Positions 40,303-47,389 are shown, counted from the stretch's first letter. The stretch is DNA of 64,000 nt from Campylobacteraceae bacterium (GCA_027081405.1 JALWKO010000049.1:1-64000); one strand, 5' to 3'. A program made the numbers and translations. Notes: a model not told the origin generated them from the letters alone.

Positions 40303-40395
40303 TTAGCCCTTGAGGGCGAGCAATAGATAAACGATCGCTATAACGATATAGCCGATCTGGTGAAAGGTCAAGTCACCGAAAACAGAGTGTAGCAT
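40303..40395 (-). CDS. 30-residue single-pass membrane peptide
   Basis: The product is almost wholly hydrophobic after residue 11 (QIGYIVIAIVYLLLALKG), typical of small toxic membrane peptides. The first four codons after the ATG form one arm of a 13-bp inverted repeat whose partner lies 110 bases upstream on the same transcript side. That arm could pair with the start and block translation. The RBS is weak (AAAAGGC). A type I toxin is a possibility, not a proven call. Confidence 0.4.
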   Translation of the reverse strand: MLHSVFGDLTFHQIGYIVIAIVYLLLALKG

Positions 40396-40442
40396 GTGAT
40401 AGCCTTTTGTGAGATCCCTCCCCTCGACCCGACTTAACACAC

Positions 40443-40479
40443 AAAAAAAAAGCCCCGGCATCCGAAGATGGCCGAGGCT
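40443..40479 (-). terminator. Intrinsic terminator with TTCG tetraloop
   Basis: On the minus strand the stem AGCCTCGGC/CATC closes on TTCG and continues GATG/CCGGGGCT, followed by nine T. It would stop leftward transcripts upstream of the small membrane ORF and so define the end of a short RNA starting to its right. Confidence 0.75.
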
Positions 40480-40503
40480 ATTGACCTCACAATGGAGGGC
40501 AAC

Positions 40504-40516
40504 GCTACACTCTGTT
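40504..40516. repeat. Inverted-repeat partner of the peptide start site
   Basis: GCTACACTCTGTT here is the exact complement of 40381-40393, which overlaps the start codon of the 30-residue peptide. A leftward RNA ending at the TTCG terminator would contain AACAGAGTGTAGC and could pair with the peptide message. Confidence 0.55.
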
Positions 40517-40664
40517 GTGGTGGCGACTCGATCCAGTCACGCTACGAACGGTAACCAGCCGTCCGCCTTATCTATCCTTCGCCCTCTCGGGCAAGGGGAC
40601 AAATGGCGTGTTGATGAAGACTTACGCCATTACGAATCTAACCTTTTTGTGCTTAATCCAACAT

Positions 40665-40701
40665 AAAAAACCGCTTCAGAATGGCTTTAGGAGCGGTTTT
40701 G
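40665..40701. terminator. Bidirectional intrinsic terminator
   Basis: AAAACCGCT and AGCGGTTTT form a 9-bp stem with a 16-base loop, flanked by A run and T run. It ends the leftward antirepressor operon and could also stop rightward transcription. Confidence 0.75.
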
Positions 40702-40706
40702 TTACT

Positions 40707-41483
40707 CTACCTCCCGATCACCGGCATATCCTTTTCGGGTCGGCTATCCAGCAGGGCGTCAGGAAACATCACGCTTCCCACGATGACACCGTTTCCCATT
40801 CTTAGCGGTTTGGCGCTAAAGAGCCTTTCAATTTCAAGCAGTTTCGCCTGGTATGCGTAGCCGAGGCTTCCCATCTCTTTGGCGATCTTTTCCCTAAGCT
40901 CCTTTGCCGCCTCCGGGATGTAGGGGAAAACTCCCCGGTTCCAGAGCTTGATGAGGTCGATTGCGTTGCCGTTGTCGTCGATGAAGATTTTCCGCTTGCT
41001 CTCCGTCGTCTGCTTTTGGTTGTAGGTGAGGCGGTTGATGGCCCGTTTGAGTTCGGTGTTTTCCCGCTTGAGCATGTAGATGCGCTGCTCCAGCTCACCG
41101 ATTTTGGCGGGGGTCGCCGCGTTTTGGCGGGCCTTTTTGCGCCAATAGTCGTTGATGACTGCGAAGGTTTCGCGCTGAAATGCTATAATACGGTCTCTCA
41201 AATCTTTCCTGACTCTGTTGGGATTGATTGAGTAGAGAAACGCGGGGAGATGGTCGGTGTCCAAACTAAACATCTCCTGCGTTCCACCCTTTGTAATAAA
41301 AGGGAGGGTGATAACACCCCACCTTGAATCCTCTTGCAATCTTTTGCGCTGACTTCTCCAGTCCAACCCCATTCCTTCTACAATAGGCTTGAGCGCCACA
41401 TAGGTTTTACCCGTGTTCTCGTCGTAGGCGGTGAGGAGCTTGGAGGATTGGAAGTCAATCAGTGCGGTTTGGAGGTTTGACAT
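40707..41483 (-). CDS. Phage antirepressor-like protein (P22 AR N-terminal type)
   Basis: The 258-residue protein starts MSNLQTALIDFQSSKLLTAYDENTGKTYVALKPIVEGMGLDW. It continues with QRKRLQEDSRWGVITLPF and FLYSINPNRVRKDLRDRIIAFQRE, the pattern of the P22 Ant N-terminal family. A coiled-coil middle (GELEQRIYMLKRENTELKRAINR) and a divergent C-terminal part follow. Antirepressors block CI-like repressors and favour lytic growth. It lies in the leftward accessory operon rather than in the immunity region. Start at 41483 is chosen by family fit. Confidence 0.85.
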   Translation of the reverse strand: MSNLQTALIDFQSSKLLTAYDENTGKTYVALKPIVEGMGLDWRSQRKRLQEDSRWGVITLPFITKGGTQEMFSLDTDHLPAFLYSINPNRVRKDLRDRIIAFQRETFAVINDYWRKKARQNAATPAKIGELEQRIYMLKRENTELKRAINRLTYNQKQTTESKRKIFIDDNGNAIDLIKLWNRGVFPYIPEAAKELREKIAKEMGSLGYAYQAKLLEIERLFSAKPLRMGNGVIVGSVMFPDALLDSRPEKDMPVIGR

Positions 41484-41566
41484 GGTGTCTCCTTTTTGAG
41501 TGGATTCCCGCCGGGTTGGTGGGTTCAAAAAGGATTATAACACCATATTGGGGGATATGTCAAGAT

Positions 41567-41791
41567 TTAATCCACCAAATTGGTGGAATTTTGGCAAAAG
41601 GCCCTTTTTGCTTCTTCGTAGGCCTTTTCTTTGTGAAGCAATTCAACTATACGGCTAACCCATTTGGGCGTTTCTACTATGCCCCTAACCCAGTTGCCTA
41701 CCGTGTTTTCTCCTACGCCGATATTCTCGGCGAAAGCCTTCTGGGTCATTCCGAGTTTCTTGATTTCCTGTTTGAGGTCGTAGTTATTCAT
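41567..41791 (-). CDS. XRE-family HTH protein, possible antitoxin
   Basis: The 74-residue protein has an HTH (LKQEIKKLGMTQKAFAENIGVGENTVGNWVRG). It lies directly downstream of the MazF-like gene, so it could be its antitoxin or a regulator of the operon. The ATG at 41791 follows AAGAAGGAAAAAC. Usually antitoxin precedes toxin, so the order here is reversed. Confidence 0.7.
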   Translation of the reverse strand: MNNYDLKQEIKKLGMTQKAFAENIGVGENTVGNWVRGIVETPKWVSRIVELLHKEKAYEEAKRAFCQNSTNLVD

Positions 41792-41841
41792 TGTTTTTCC
41801 TTCTTGACATTTCGCTGGAATTGTGTTATATTTCAACACAA

Positions 41842-42294
41842 TCAGCCTTCGGGCAGCCCCGTCCCGCTAAGGGACGGGATAAATAGCTCCCTTATCTTCT
41901 TCATCATCAGTTCAAAATCATCTTTTGGCATCATTCCGAGTCTTCCCATAAGCCGTTTACGGTCGAATGCCCGCAGTTGAAGTAGCATGGCACAGTTGGT
42001 CCGCTCCCCCTTTTTTGACCGGTAGGTGAAAGTGTGGAAATACGGCCCCTCCTTCAAAACGGTAGAAAGCGGTACGCCAAAAAAGAGGTCACGGGTCAGG
42101 CGCTTGACGATGATCACGGGGCGCTGGTATTCGCGGCCCTTGCCGTACTCTTCGGCCCCGATGTTCCGTCCAAGGCGCATCCAGAATATATCCCGCTCCT
42201 TGAATCCGACGCGTGCGGCGGTTGCGTGTGTCCGCTTTTTGACGGTATTCCACCGATCGAAATGTGTATCATCGTTTAATACTTCATCGCTCAT
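41842..42294 (-). CDS. MazF/PemK-like protein, putative toxin (phage B)
   Basis: The 150-residue protein resembles the PemK/MazF endoribonuclease fold: KGREYQRPVIIVKRLTRDLFFGVPLS, then RTNCAMLLQLRAFDRKRLMGRLGMM. MazF toxins cut mRNA and are held by an antitoxin. It is longer than classical MazF (about 110 residues), with an N-terminal extension. It overlaps the membrane protein gene by 4 bases. Only the first five bases of an equivalent gene are visible at the left end of the window in phage A. Confidence 0.75.
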   Translation of the reverse strand: MSDEVLNDDTHFDRWNTVKKRTHATAARVGFKERDIFWMRLGRNIGAEEYGKGREYQRPVIIVKRLTRDLFFGVPLSTVLKEGPYFHTFTYRSKKGERTNCAMLLQLRAFDRKRLMGRLGMMPKDDFELMMKKIRELFIPSLSGTGLPEG

Positions 42295-42704
42295 TGGGGT
42301 TCCTTTCTTTTGTAGAGACCGAAGGCCCAGATCAGGCCCCAGATAATGAGGATCGGGAGTAAGCCGACAAGTAGAAATTCATTTATGTCAGAGCTATACC
42401 TGAAAACATCATAGGCAATAGCTATCAGGAGTATCCATATTGCGGATAGTACCGCTGTTAGTCGGATAAAGGCCGTTCTGTTTATAAAGAACAGCTGCAA
42501 GAGGAGGTCGAGGATGGCGATAGCAAGGATTGCGGCTGCGAAAAAGGCCGACAGCTGAATGGCCATCAGTTGGTGAGCCTTTTCAAGGTCGCTTGTACGA
42601 TCGCCATATACAAGCTCGATATACAATACACGTCCGGCGAAGATGCCGAACAACCCTCCGTACCACTTGATCCTCGTCCAGAAGCTCTTACTAAATTTTT
42701 TCAT
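42291..42704 (-). CDS. Small multi-pass membrane protein (phage B copy)
   Basis: The 137-residue protein is nearly identical to the phage A one from residue ~18 on (FGIFAGRVLYIEL), but the first residues differ (MKKFSKSFWTRIKWYGG against MEKFGKNFKRRLALYGA). It has about four hydrophobic segments. Its ATG overlaps the stop of the next upstream gene. The DNA identity between the phages falls sharply on both sides of this gene, which suggests recent exchange between them. Confidence 0.78.
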   Translation of the reverse strand: MKKFSKSFWTRIKWYGGLFGIFAGRVLYIELVYGDRTSDLEKAHQLMAIQLSAFFAAAILAIAILDLLLQLFFINRTAFIRLTAVLSAIWILLIAIAYDVFRYSSDINEFLLVGLLPILIIWGLIWAFGLYKRKEPQ

Positions 42705-42880
42705 TGTGTGCTCCCGTGTTTATGCTTTGAACGATTTGTCGTATCATAGCAAAACACGCCTGGAGCGACTTTCACTATTCGGCTATCTCCCCTTCTTGAT
42801 TTCTTTATGCTCCCGATCCTCGCTCGCGAAATCATAGAGCAAAGCGTAAACAGTTCCTTGAAAGTGTATTTCTTCCTCAT
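42701..42880 (-). CDS. Small basic hypothetical protein
   Basis: The 59-residue product starts MRKKYTFKELFTLCSMISRARIG and is very basic. It overlaps the membrane protein start by 4 bases and the upstream tiny gene by 4 bases. Its last third covers a stretch identical between the two phages where A has other frames. Moderate support from the chain of overlaps. Confidence 0.5.
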   Translation of the reverse strand: MRKKYTFKELFTLCSMISRARIGSIKKSRRGDSRIVKVAPGVFCYDTTNRSKHKHGSTQ

Positions 42881-43008
42881 CTTCTCCCCCCTTGCATATA
42901 GCGACGGATGCGGACCCACGCAGCGGCCTGCGCCATTGTCGCGCCGAGCCCAATATAGCGGGCTGCCTCTTTTAATTGTTCGCTGATCCGTTTGTTTCTG
43001 TTGTTCAT
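42877..43008 (-). CDS. 43-residue hypothetical protein
   Basis: The helical, basic product (ISEQLKEAARYIGLGATMAQAAAWV) has GGAGGCGCAACG before its ATG and an ATGA overlap with the next gene. No family is recognised. It replaces, with its neighbours, the RadC-like gene of phage A. Confidence 0.55.
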   Translation of the reverse strand: MNNRNKRISEQLKEAARYIGLGATMAQAAAWVRIRRYMQGGRR

Positions 43009-43020
43009 CGTTGCGCCTCC

Positions 43021-43107
43021 TTATCCTCTAAAGGTCGCCTTGACTGCCGCCCGGCGACGGCGTGCCTCTTCGTCGTTGATCGGTCGGATCGGATAGATTG
43101 CGTTCAT
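43021..43107 (-). CDS. 28-residue hypothetical peptide, first in phage B leftward operon
   Basis: The product (MNAIYPIRPINDEEARRRRAAVKATFRG) follows GGAGGCACACG. It sits just below the dyad 43137-43151 at the place of the 60-residue first gene in phage A. The strong leader is the main support. Confidence 0.45.
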   Translation of the reverse strand: MNAIYPIRPINDEEARRRRAAVKATFRG

Positions 43108-43235
43108 CGTGTGCCTCCTGTGGTGATTCTGTGCAGCTATCTATTAGATAGCTCCATCGGATCACCTTCGCGCTCTCTCCCCTGCTCGCGCTCGCTTTAG
43201 TCCGTTGCTCGGGACGGACTGTTAAGTAAAAGATC

Positions 43236-43314
43236 GTTGACCGATAGATCAACTAATGCAAGTATTTCACACTTTAGCTTAAACGAAAATAAAATCCGTT
43301 GATTCTTAGATCAA
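43236..43314. promoter_or_regulatory. Two TTGA/TCAA dyads
   Basis: GTTGA-8-TCAAC (43236-43253) and TTGAT-6-ATCAA (43299-43314) take the place of the ACTAACA sites of phage A. They suggest a different operator specificity in phage B late control. Confidence 0.4.
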
Positions 43315-43327
43315 TTTTTTACGGATA

Positions 43328-43353
43328 GCGACAAAATGCCTATAAAATGGGGG
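43328..43353 (+). promoter_or_regulatory. GCGACAAAAT element joined to CCTATAAAATGGGGG
   Basis: This 26-base unit combines two of the recurring elements and contains TATAAAAT, a good -10. A second, diverged copy lies at 43838-43862 (GCGTTAAAGTG, then CCCATTTTATGGGGG) and a third in phage A at about 2075-2100. It is a candidate promoter or regulator site. Confidence 0.4.
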
Positions 43354-43462
43354 TTTAGCTACGAATACTTTTTTATTAGTTACTATCCGGTGCGATATTG
43401 TGGCTGCTTATTTCCACCCGCTATAATTGACCCTAGGGTCAATTTTTGATACCATTCGGTAA

Positions 43463-43479
43463 GGGGGGATATAGGGGGG
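43463..43479. repeat. Paired six-G tracts (phage B)
   Basis: GGGGGG-ATATA-GGGGGG. The same motif in complement, with five C per tract, ends the origin region (36357-36371). A related pair is at 1685-1699 in phage A. Confidence 0.55.
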
Positions 43480-43642
43480 TTAAATCTTTTTGATGCTCTT
43501 TTGGTTGTAGTGGTTGCTGGAGTTGATGCCCCTATAAGGGTAGATGCTTCAGTAGTTGTTTCTCTATCTCTTTTCCCGTTAGCTAAAAAAGTAGGGGGGC
43601 TTCGCATTGACAGCATCGAGGACGGTTGGCGGCTTTGGCTTT

Positions 43643-43690
43643 GGCGATAAGTTAGGCGATAAGTTAGGCGATAAGTTAGGCGATAAGTTA
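43643..43690 (+). repeat. Four perfect 12-bp tandem repeats upstream of terS
   Basis: GGCGATAAGTTA is repeated four times without gaps and followed by GCGGCT. Phage A has looser GTTAGCGG repeats at the same relative place. Position about 550 bases before terS makes it a candidate packaging-initiation or regulatory array. Confidence 0.7.
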
Positions 43691-43847
43691 GCGGCTCGTT
43701 GCGGTTGCAGGTTGGGGGGGCGGGGCCGGCTCCAGCTTTTCCGCGTCGCCTCGCGCGTGGGCGTGCGTGCGTGCGCGATTGAAGGGCAACGGTCGGCGCT
43801 GGCGGCGTCTGTTTGGTGTCAAAATGGGACACAGTAGCGTTAAAGTG

Positions 43848-43862
43848 CCCATTTTATGGGGG
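43848..43862. promoter_or_regulatory. CCCATTTTATGGGGG element (phage B)
   Basis: This is identical to the phage A element at 2086-2100 and lies at a matching distance from the late operon start. Confidence 0.45.
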
Positions 43863-44104
43863 ATTGCATCGGGCATTGTATCCGATACGGTGGGGGAAGC
43901 GGCCCGATCGTTGCTTCGTCGGGGGACCCCCTCCCCCCTCCGCCGCGCGCCAGATACCCATATCGCCCCACCTCAACCCTATGCAAATTTTTCCGCATGG
44001 CCCAACCTTATTGCAATCTTAAATTGCCCTCTCCAAAACGGCCCCCGAAAAATTTTCGGATTTCTCTCTATGGGCCGACTTAATCGAATCTTAAAGGCTT
44101 TTAC

Positions 44105-44245
44105 ATGAACGTCCTTAAATTTGCCGCCGCACTTGCCGTAAATATCGTTTTTGCTATCGGGAATATTTTGATTATCGCCGTAGCGCTCCCAGCCCTGATT
44201 GTTGCGAAGTCTATCGACGAAGCAAAGGACTCCTGTGAACGGTAA
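44105..44245 (+). CDS. Conserved 46-residue membrane peptide ahead of terminase (phage B)
   Basis: MNVLKFAAALAVNIVFAIGN and a second hydrophobic stretch (ILIIAVALPALIV), with a tail ending DSCER, match the phage A peptide (2364-2504) in length and pattern. The gene overlaps terS by 11 bases. Preserved length with silent changes supports translation. Confidence 0.7.
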   Translation: MNVLKFAAALAVNIVFAIGNILIIAVALPALIVAKSIDEAKDSCER

Positions 44246-44828
44246 GCCCGCCCCCAAATTCCTCACCCGTTTCGACAAGCAATATCTTGCAAAGCTCGTG
44301 GAGCTGGGAGACGAACGAAAAGCGCTGCGGGAGGTATTCGGCCCCGGCACCCCAATGACGAAACACGACGAGATCATGCGCAAGCCGCTGGCGCAAAAAG
44401 AGCTGCGGCGGATGATGAAGGAGGCCGACGCGAACATGGAAGTAGCGGCGTCGCTGGCTCTGCGCTACCTCCAGCGGGTGATGGCCGTGAACGTGAACGA
44501 CATCATCGACCCGGAAACCGGACAGCCGAGGAAGGATGTGCCGGACGAATACTGGGCGGCGGTAAACCAGTTCGAGAAAAGCGAAACGGAGTCGGGGTCG
44601 AAAACCAAGGTGGTGATGGCCGACAAGCTCCGGGCGGCGACCCAGATTCTCAAGATTCACGGATTGACGCAGCCAAAACAGGACGTCAACGTCAACATCG
44701 GGATCGTGCAGCAGTTGAAAAGTGCGGACGTGGACGAAGAGGCGGGCGCGTTGCTCGAGAGCTTTTTCGCTTCACGCGGTGCCCTCGATGCGGAAATCGT
44801 CGAAAGGGAAGACGATGAGAACGCTTGA
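44235..44828 (+). CDS. terS: Probable terminase small subunit (phage B)
   Basis: The 197-residue protein is about 75 percent similar to that of phage A, by eye. The N-terminal half is best kept (KFLTRFDKQYLAKLVELGDERKALREVFGPGTPMTKHDEIM). The GTG start is shared with phage A. It precedes the conserved 98-residue gene and the intein-bearing terL. Confidence 0.72.
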   Translation: MNGKPAPKFLTRFDKQYLAKLVELGDERKALREVFGPGTPMTKHDEIMRKPLAQKELRRMMKEADANMEVAASLALRYLQRVMAVNVNDIIDPETGQPRKDVPDEYWAAVNQFEKSETESGSKTKVVMADKLRAATQILKIHGLTQPKQDVNVNIGIVQQLKSADVDEEAGALLESFFASRGALDAEIVEREDDENA

Positions 44829-45111
44829 TGTGTATGTCACCGACGCTTCGTCTATCGCCGAATCGGTTTCGGAATTGTTCGACGCCAGGCCGGTCGCCGT
44901 ACTGGTGCCGATCGAAGACTGGGTGCGGATCGACGGAAAAGAGTCGGTCCGTTGTGTCGATATGGAAGCGGAGCTCCCGACCATCGACGATCTTTTGCGA
45001 AACGACGTCCTGTTCATCCACTACGGGGAGGAAGCGGAACGCGACTGGACCGAAGAGCTTTGGAGCGGAGCGATCGGAGATTCGATCATTGAGGTGAGGC
45101 TGGCCGAATGA
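44815..45111 (+). CDS. Conserved hypothetical protein between terS and terL (phage B)
   Basis: The 98-residue acidic protein matches the phage A one (3074-3367) in PVAVLVPIEDWVRIDGK and the C-terminal IIEVRLAE. It overlaps terS by 14 bases and the terL start by 4, as in A. Conservation of overlaps suggests tight co-expression with the packaging genes. Confidence 0.65.
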   Translation: MRTLDVYVTDASSIAESVSELFDARPVAVLVPIEDWVRIDGKESVRCVDMEAELPTIDDLLRNDVLFIHYGEEAERDWTEELWSGAIGDSIIEVRLAE

Positions 45112-46925
45112 GCGAAATGAACCGTGACGACGCGATTTTTCTCAAAGCGTGTGCAAAGAGCCTCGAATTTTTTACCGTGATGGCACTGAAGGCAAAGCCG
45201 ACGCAGCAGCAGTTGCAAGTGATCCGCGCGATCGACAAAGGGAAGCGGCACATCTCGATTCGATCAGGGCATGGCTGTTTCGCAAAAGGGCATCCGGTGA
45301 TGATGTTCGACGGTTCGGTGAAGCCAGTCGAGAAGGTGCGGGTGGGCGACCTGCTGATGGGCGACGACGGCAAAACGCCCCGCACCGTGCTGGAATTAAA
45401 GCGCGGACGGGAGGAGATGTACCGCTTCACGTTCAACAGTGGGGACGTCCACACCTACAACGCTTCGCACAAGCTGGTGCTGGCCGGAATGCACGGAACC
45501 GTCGAGGTGGAGGTTAGGCATTGGCTCGACTGGCCTGCCGATATTGTGCAGAAGTTTCATCCATACAAGCGATATCCCGACGGCAGAATCGAGCCGCTGA
45601 AAATAGCGACGGTCGAAGCTCTCGGCGTCGGTGACTACTACGGCTTCACCCTCAACGGAAACCACCGCTTTCTCTCCGGCGATTTCATCGTTACGCGGAA
45701 CACCGGAAAAACGACCCTTCTTTCCTGGATCGTTCTATGGTGGGGAACGTTTCGTGAGGACGTGCGAATCCCAATGACCGCTCCGACGTCGCACCAGCTC
45801 AACGATCTACTCATGCCGGAGATTCGGAAGTGGTGGGAAAAACTGCCGGACCTACTCAAGAGCTCCGTCGAGATAAAGACGGAAAAGATCGACTTCCCGC
45901 AGGGCTTCGCCGTAGCCCGGACGGCGCGGAAGGAGCAGCCCGAAGCGCTCCAGGGCTTCCACGCCACGAACCTGGCGTTCATCATCGACGAGGCGTCGGG
46001 TATCCCGCAGATAATCTTCGAGGTCGCAGAGGGTGCCATGACGGGAGAGGAGACCCTTGCGATCATGGCGGCGAACCCCACGCGAACCGAAGGGTATTTT
46101 TATGACTCCCACCACAAGAACCGCTGGATGTGGGAATGTTTCCAGTTCAACGCCGAAGAGTCGGAAAACGTTTCACGCGAGTGGATCGAGCAGAAAAAGC
46201 GGCAATACGGGTATGACAGCGACGTGTATCGCGTGCGGGTAAAGGGGGAGTTTCCGTCCGCAAGCTCAAACTCCGTTTTCAGGCTGGCCGACATCGAAGA
46301 CGCAATCGCAAGGGAGCAGTTCGACGATAGCGGCGCGGAGGTGTGGGCGCTCGACATCGCCGACTACGGGGACGACCGCTCCGTGCTGGTCAAGCGGAAG
46401 GGGAAGCACTTTTACTTCATCGAGGCAAGACGCGGCCTCAACCTCCCCGATCTCGTCGGATGGCTCCTGTACGAATACAAAAAAGCGCAACGCAAGCCCG
46501 CCGTGATCTATTACGACGCGATCGGGGTCGGATCGTCGCTCGGCGCGGTCGCCTACGAAAAAGGGCTTCAGTGCGTCCACGGGGTCAAGGCTTCCAACAC
46601 CGCCATCGACTATCACACATACGAGAACAAGCGTGCCGAGTGGTACTACGCCCTCTCCGAAATCCTCAAGGACGGGAAGCTCCCGGACGACGACGAGCTC
46701 GTAGGGGAGCTGATGGCCAACAAATACAAGATTTCGGCAAGCGGGAAACTTCAACTCATCGACAAAAAGGAGATCAAGAATGAACTGGGACGGTCGCCCG
46801 ACAAGGCCGATGCACTGGCAATGTGCTGCGAGAGCTTCTCCGCTTTGGACGTTTTGGCGATCGAGGAGGAAATGGATGAAGAATATTCCGCTCCGGAGCC
46901 AATGGAAGGAAGGGCCGCATGGTAG
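45108..46925 (+). CDS. terL: Terminase large subunit with intein in the P-loop (phage B)
   Basis: The 605-residue precursor equals a 463-residue TerL plus a 142-residue intein at residues 57-198. N-extein ends SIRSGHG and C-extein starts TGKTTLL, so splicing restores the Walker A loop GHGTGKTT. Without splicing the ATPase site is broken, so packaging depends on it. The C-terminal 407 residues match phage A in length. Walker B (FIIDEASG), AANPT, and nuclease acids in LDIADYGDD and YYDAIG are all present. The start is ATG overlapping the previous stop. Confidence 0.94.
   Translation: MSEMNRDDAIFLKACAKSLEFFTVMALKAKPTQQQLQVIRAIDKGKRHISIRSGHGCFAKGHPVMMFDGSVKPVEKVRVGDLLMGDDGKTPRTVLELKRGREEMYRFTFNSGDVHTYNASHKLVLAGMHGTVEVEVRHWLDWPADIVQKFHPYKRYPDGRIEPLKIATVEALGVGDYYGFTLNGNHRFLSGDFIVTRNTGKTTLLSWIVLWWGTFREDVRIPMTAPTSHQLNDLLMPEIRKWWEKLPDLLKSSVEIKTEKIDFPQGFAVARTARKEQPEALQGFHATNLAFIIDEASGIPQIIFEVAEGAMTGEETLAIMAANPTRTEGYFYDSHHKNRWMWECFQFNAEESENVSREWIEQKKRQYGYDSDVYRVRVKGEFPSASSNSVFRLADIEDAIAREQFDDSGAEVWALDIADYGDDRSVLVKRKGKHFYFIEARRGLNLPDLVGWLLYEYKKAQRKPAVIYYDAIGVGSSLGAVAYEKGLQCVHGVKASNTAIDYHTYENKRAEWYYALSEILKDGKLPDDDELVGELMANKYKISASGKLQLIDKKEIKNELGRSPDKADALAMCCESFSALDVLAIEEEMDEEYSAPEPMEGRAAW
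45276..45701 (+). other. Mini-intein (142 residues, no homing endonuclease) inside terL
   Basis: The insert starts with Cys1 (CFAKGHPVMMFDGS, block A with KVRVGDLLMG). Block B is present as YNASHKLVLA (NxxH). Blocks F/G follow as GDYYGFTLNGNHRFLSGDF and IVTRN. The +1 extein residue is Thr. The penultimate residue is Arg rather than the common His, a known but less usual state. No LAGLIDADG or HNH domain lies between the splicing blocks, so it is a mini-intein that no longer homes on its own. In phage A the site is empty, with flanking protein sequence intact. Confidence 0.93.
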
Positions 46926-47389
46926 CAGGGCAGGAGTGGGCACGGGAGCAACTTTACGATCTGGTGGACGGGGACCTGCTTCGGCTGTACGCATTCGTAC
47001 TCAAAAACGGGAATTGTCGCGTAGCGTTGTCAAAAGAGCTTGCGGTAGCGAAGATCGCTCGAGACATGGAAAGCCGTGGCGCACCAAGAAAAGCGATTCG
47101 GGAAACAGTGCGACGCTACGGTGTAAGCAGAATACCGAAGAGAAAAGCATTTCCGAAAGGATTCCTGGCTGCCGTCAGGCTTTTTGGAGATCCAGAGCGG
47201 GTCCTCGAAAAGAGTGCCGAAGATGTAACGCTCGTCTACGTGCTCAAGCGTCGTCATATCGAATACCTCATCATCGAGGCGCTTGCAAAAGCCGGGTGGT
47301 CCCCGAGTCAGATCGTCGCCGCGACAGGCTTCGGTCGCCGCCGCGTACAAAGGATCGTCAAAAAAGTCAAGGAGCAACACAATGAGTAG
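46919..47389 (+). CDS. Hypothetical protein with C-terminal helix-turn-helix (phage B)
   Basis: The 156-residue protein is homologous to that of phage A (4743-5249). It shares DGDLLRLYAFVLKNG near the start and AKAGWSPSQIVAATGFGRRRVQRIVKK at the end. It starts with ATG overlapping terL by 7 bases. DNA binding is likely from the C-terminal motif. Confidence 0.65.
   Translation: MVAGQEWAREQLYDLVDGDLLRLYAFVLKNGNCRVALSKELAVAKIARDMESRGAPRKAIRETVRRYGVSRIPKRKAFPKGFLAAVRLFGDPERVLEKSAEDVTLVYVLKRRHIEYLIIEALAKAGWSPSQIVAATGFGRRRVQRIVKKVKEQHNE

Larger units (their letters stand above)
40225..40706. other. Intergenic region with two terminators, a small membrane ORF and an inverted repeat
   Basis: Between converging operons this 482-base stretch holds a 30-codon ORF (40303-40395), a terminator (40443-40479), a 13-bp perfect inverted repeat (40381-40393 and 40504-40516) and a bidirectional terminator (40665-40701). 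No longer gene is seen. Confidence 0.6.
43108..44104. promoter_or_regulatory. Phage B divergent control region
   Basis: Nearly 1 kb without a convincing gene matches the phage A region 1211-2363 in layout. It holds a dyad CTATCTATTAGATAG (43137-43151), a hairpin AGTCCGT/ACGGACT (about 43199-43220) and an AT-rich part with TTGA/TCAA dyads. A GCGACAAAAT element (43328), six-G pair (43463-43479), four 12-bp repeats (43643-43690) and CCCATTTTATGGGGG (43848-43862) follow. Regulatory and perhaps packaging functions are likely. Confidence 0.6.

Noticed and set aside
1..42290. The whole window as one 42-kb circular phage read through its start again
   Set aside because: The second set of late genes differs clearly from the first (intein, stalk length, split gene, different RadC/tiny gene region), so it is a second phage and not a repeat of the same molecule.
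43383..43832. 149-codon minus-strand frame over the phage B repeats
   Set aside because: It is repetitive Thr/Arg/Tyr-rich translation of the 12-bp array and its GC-rich flank, with no RBS and no counterpart in phage A.
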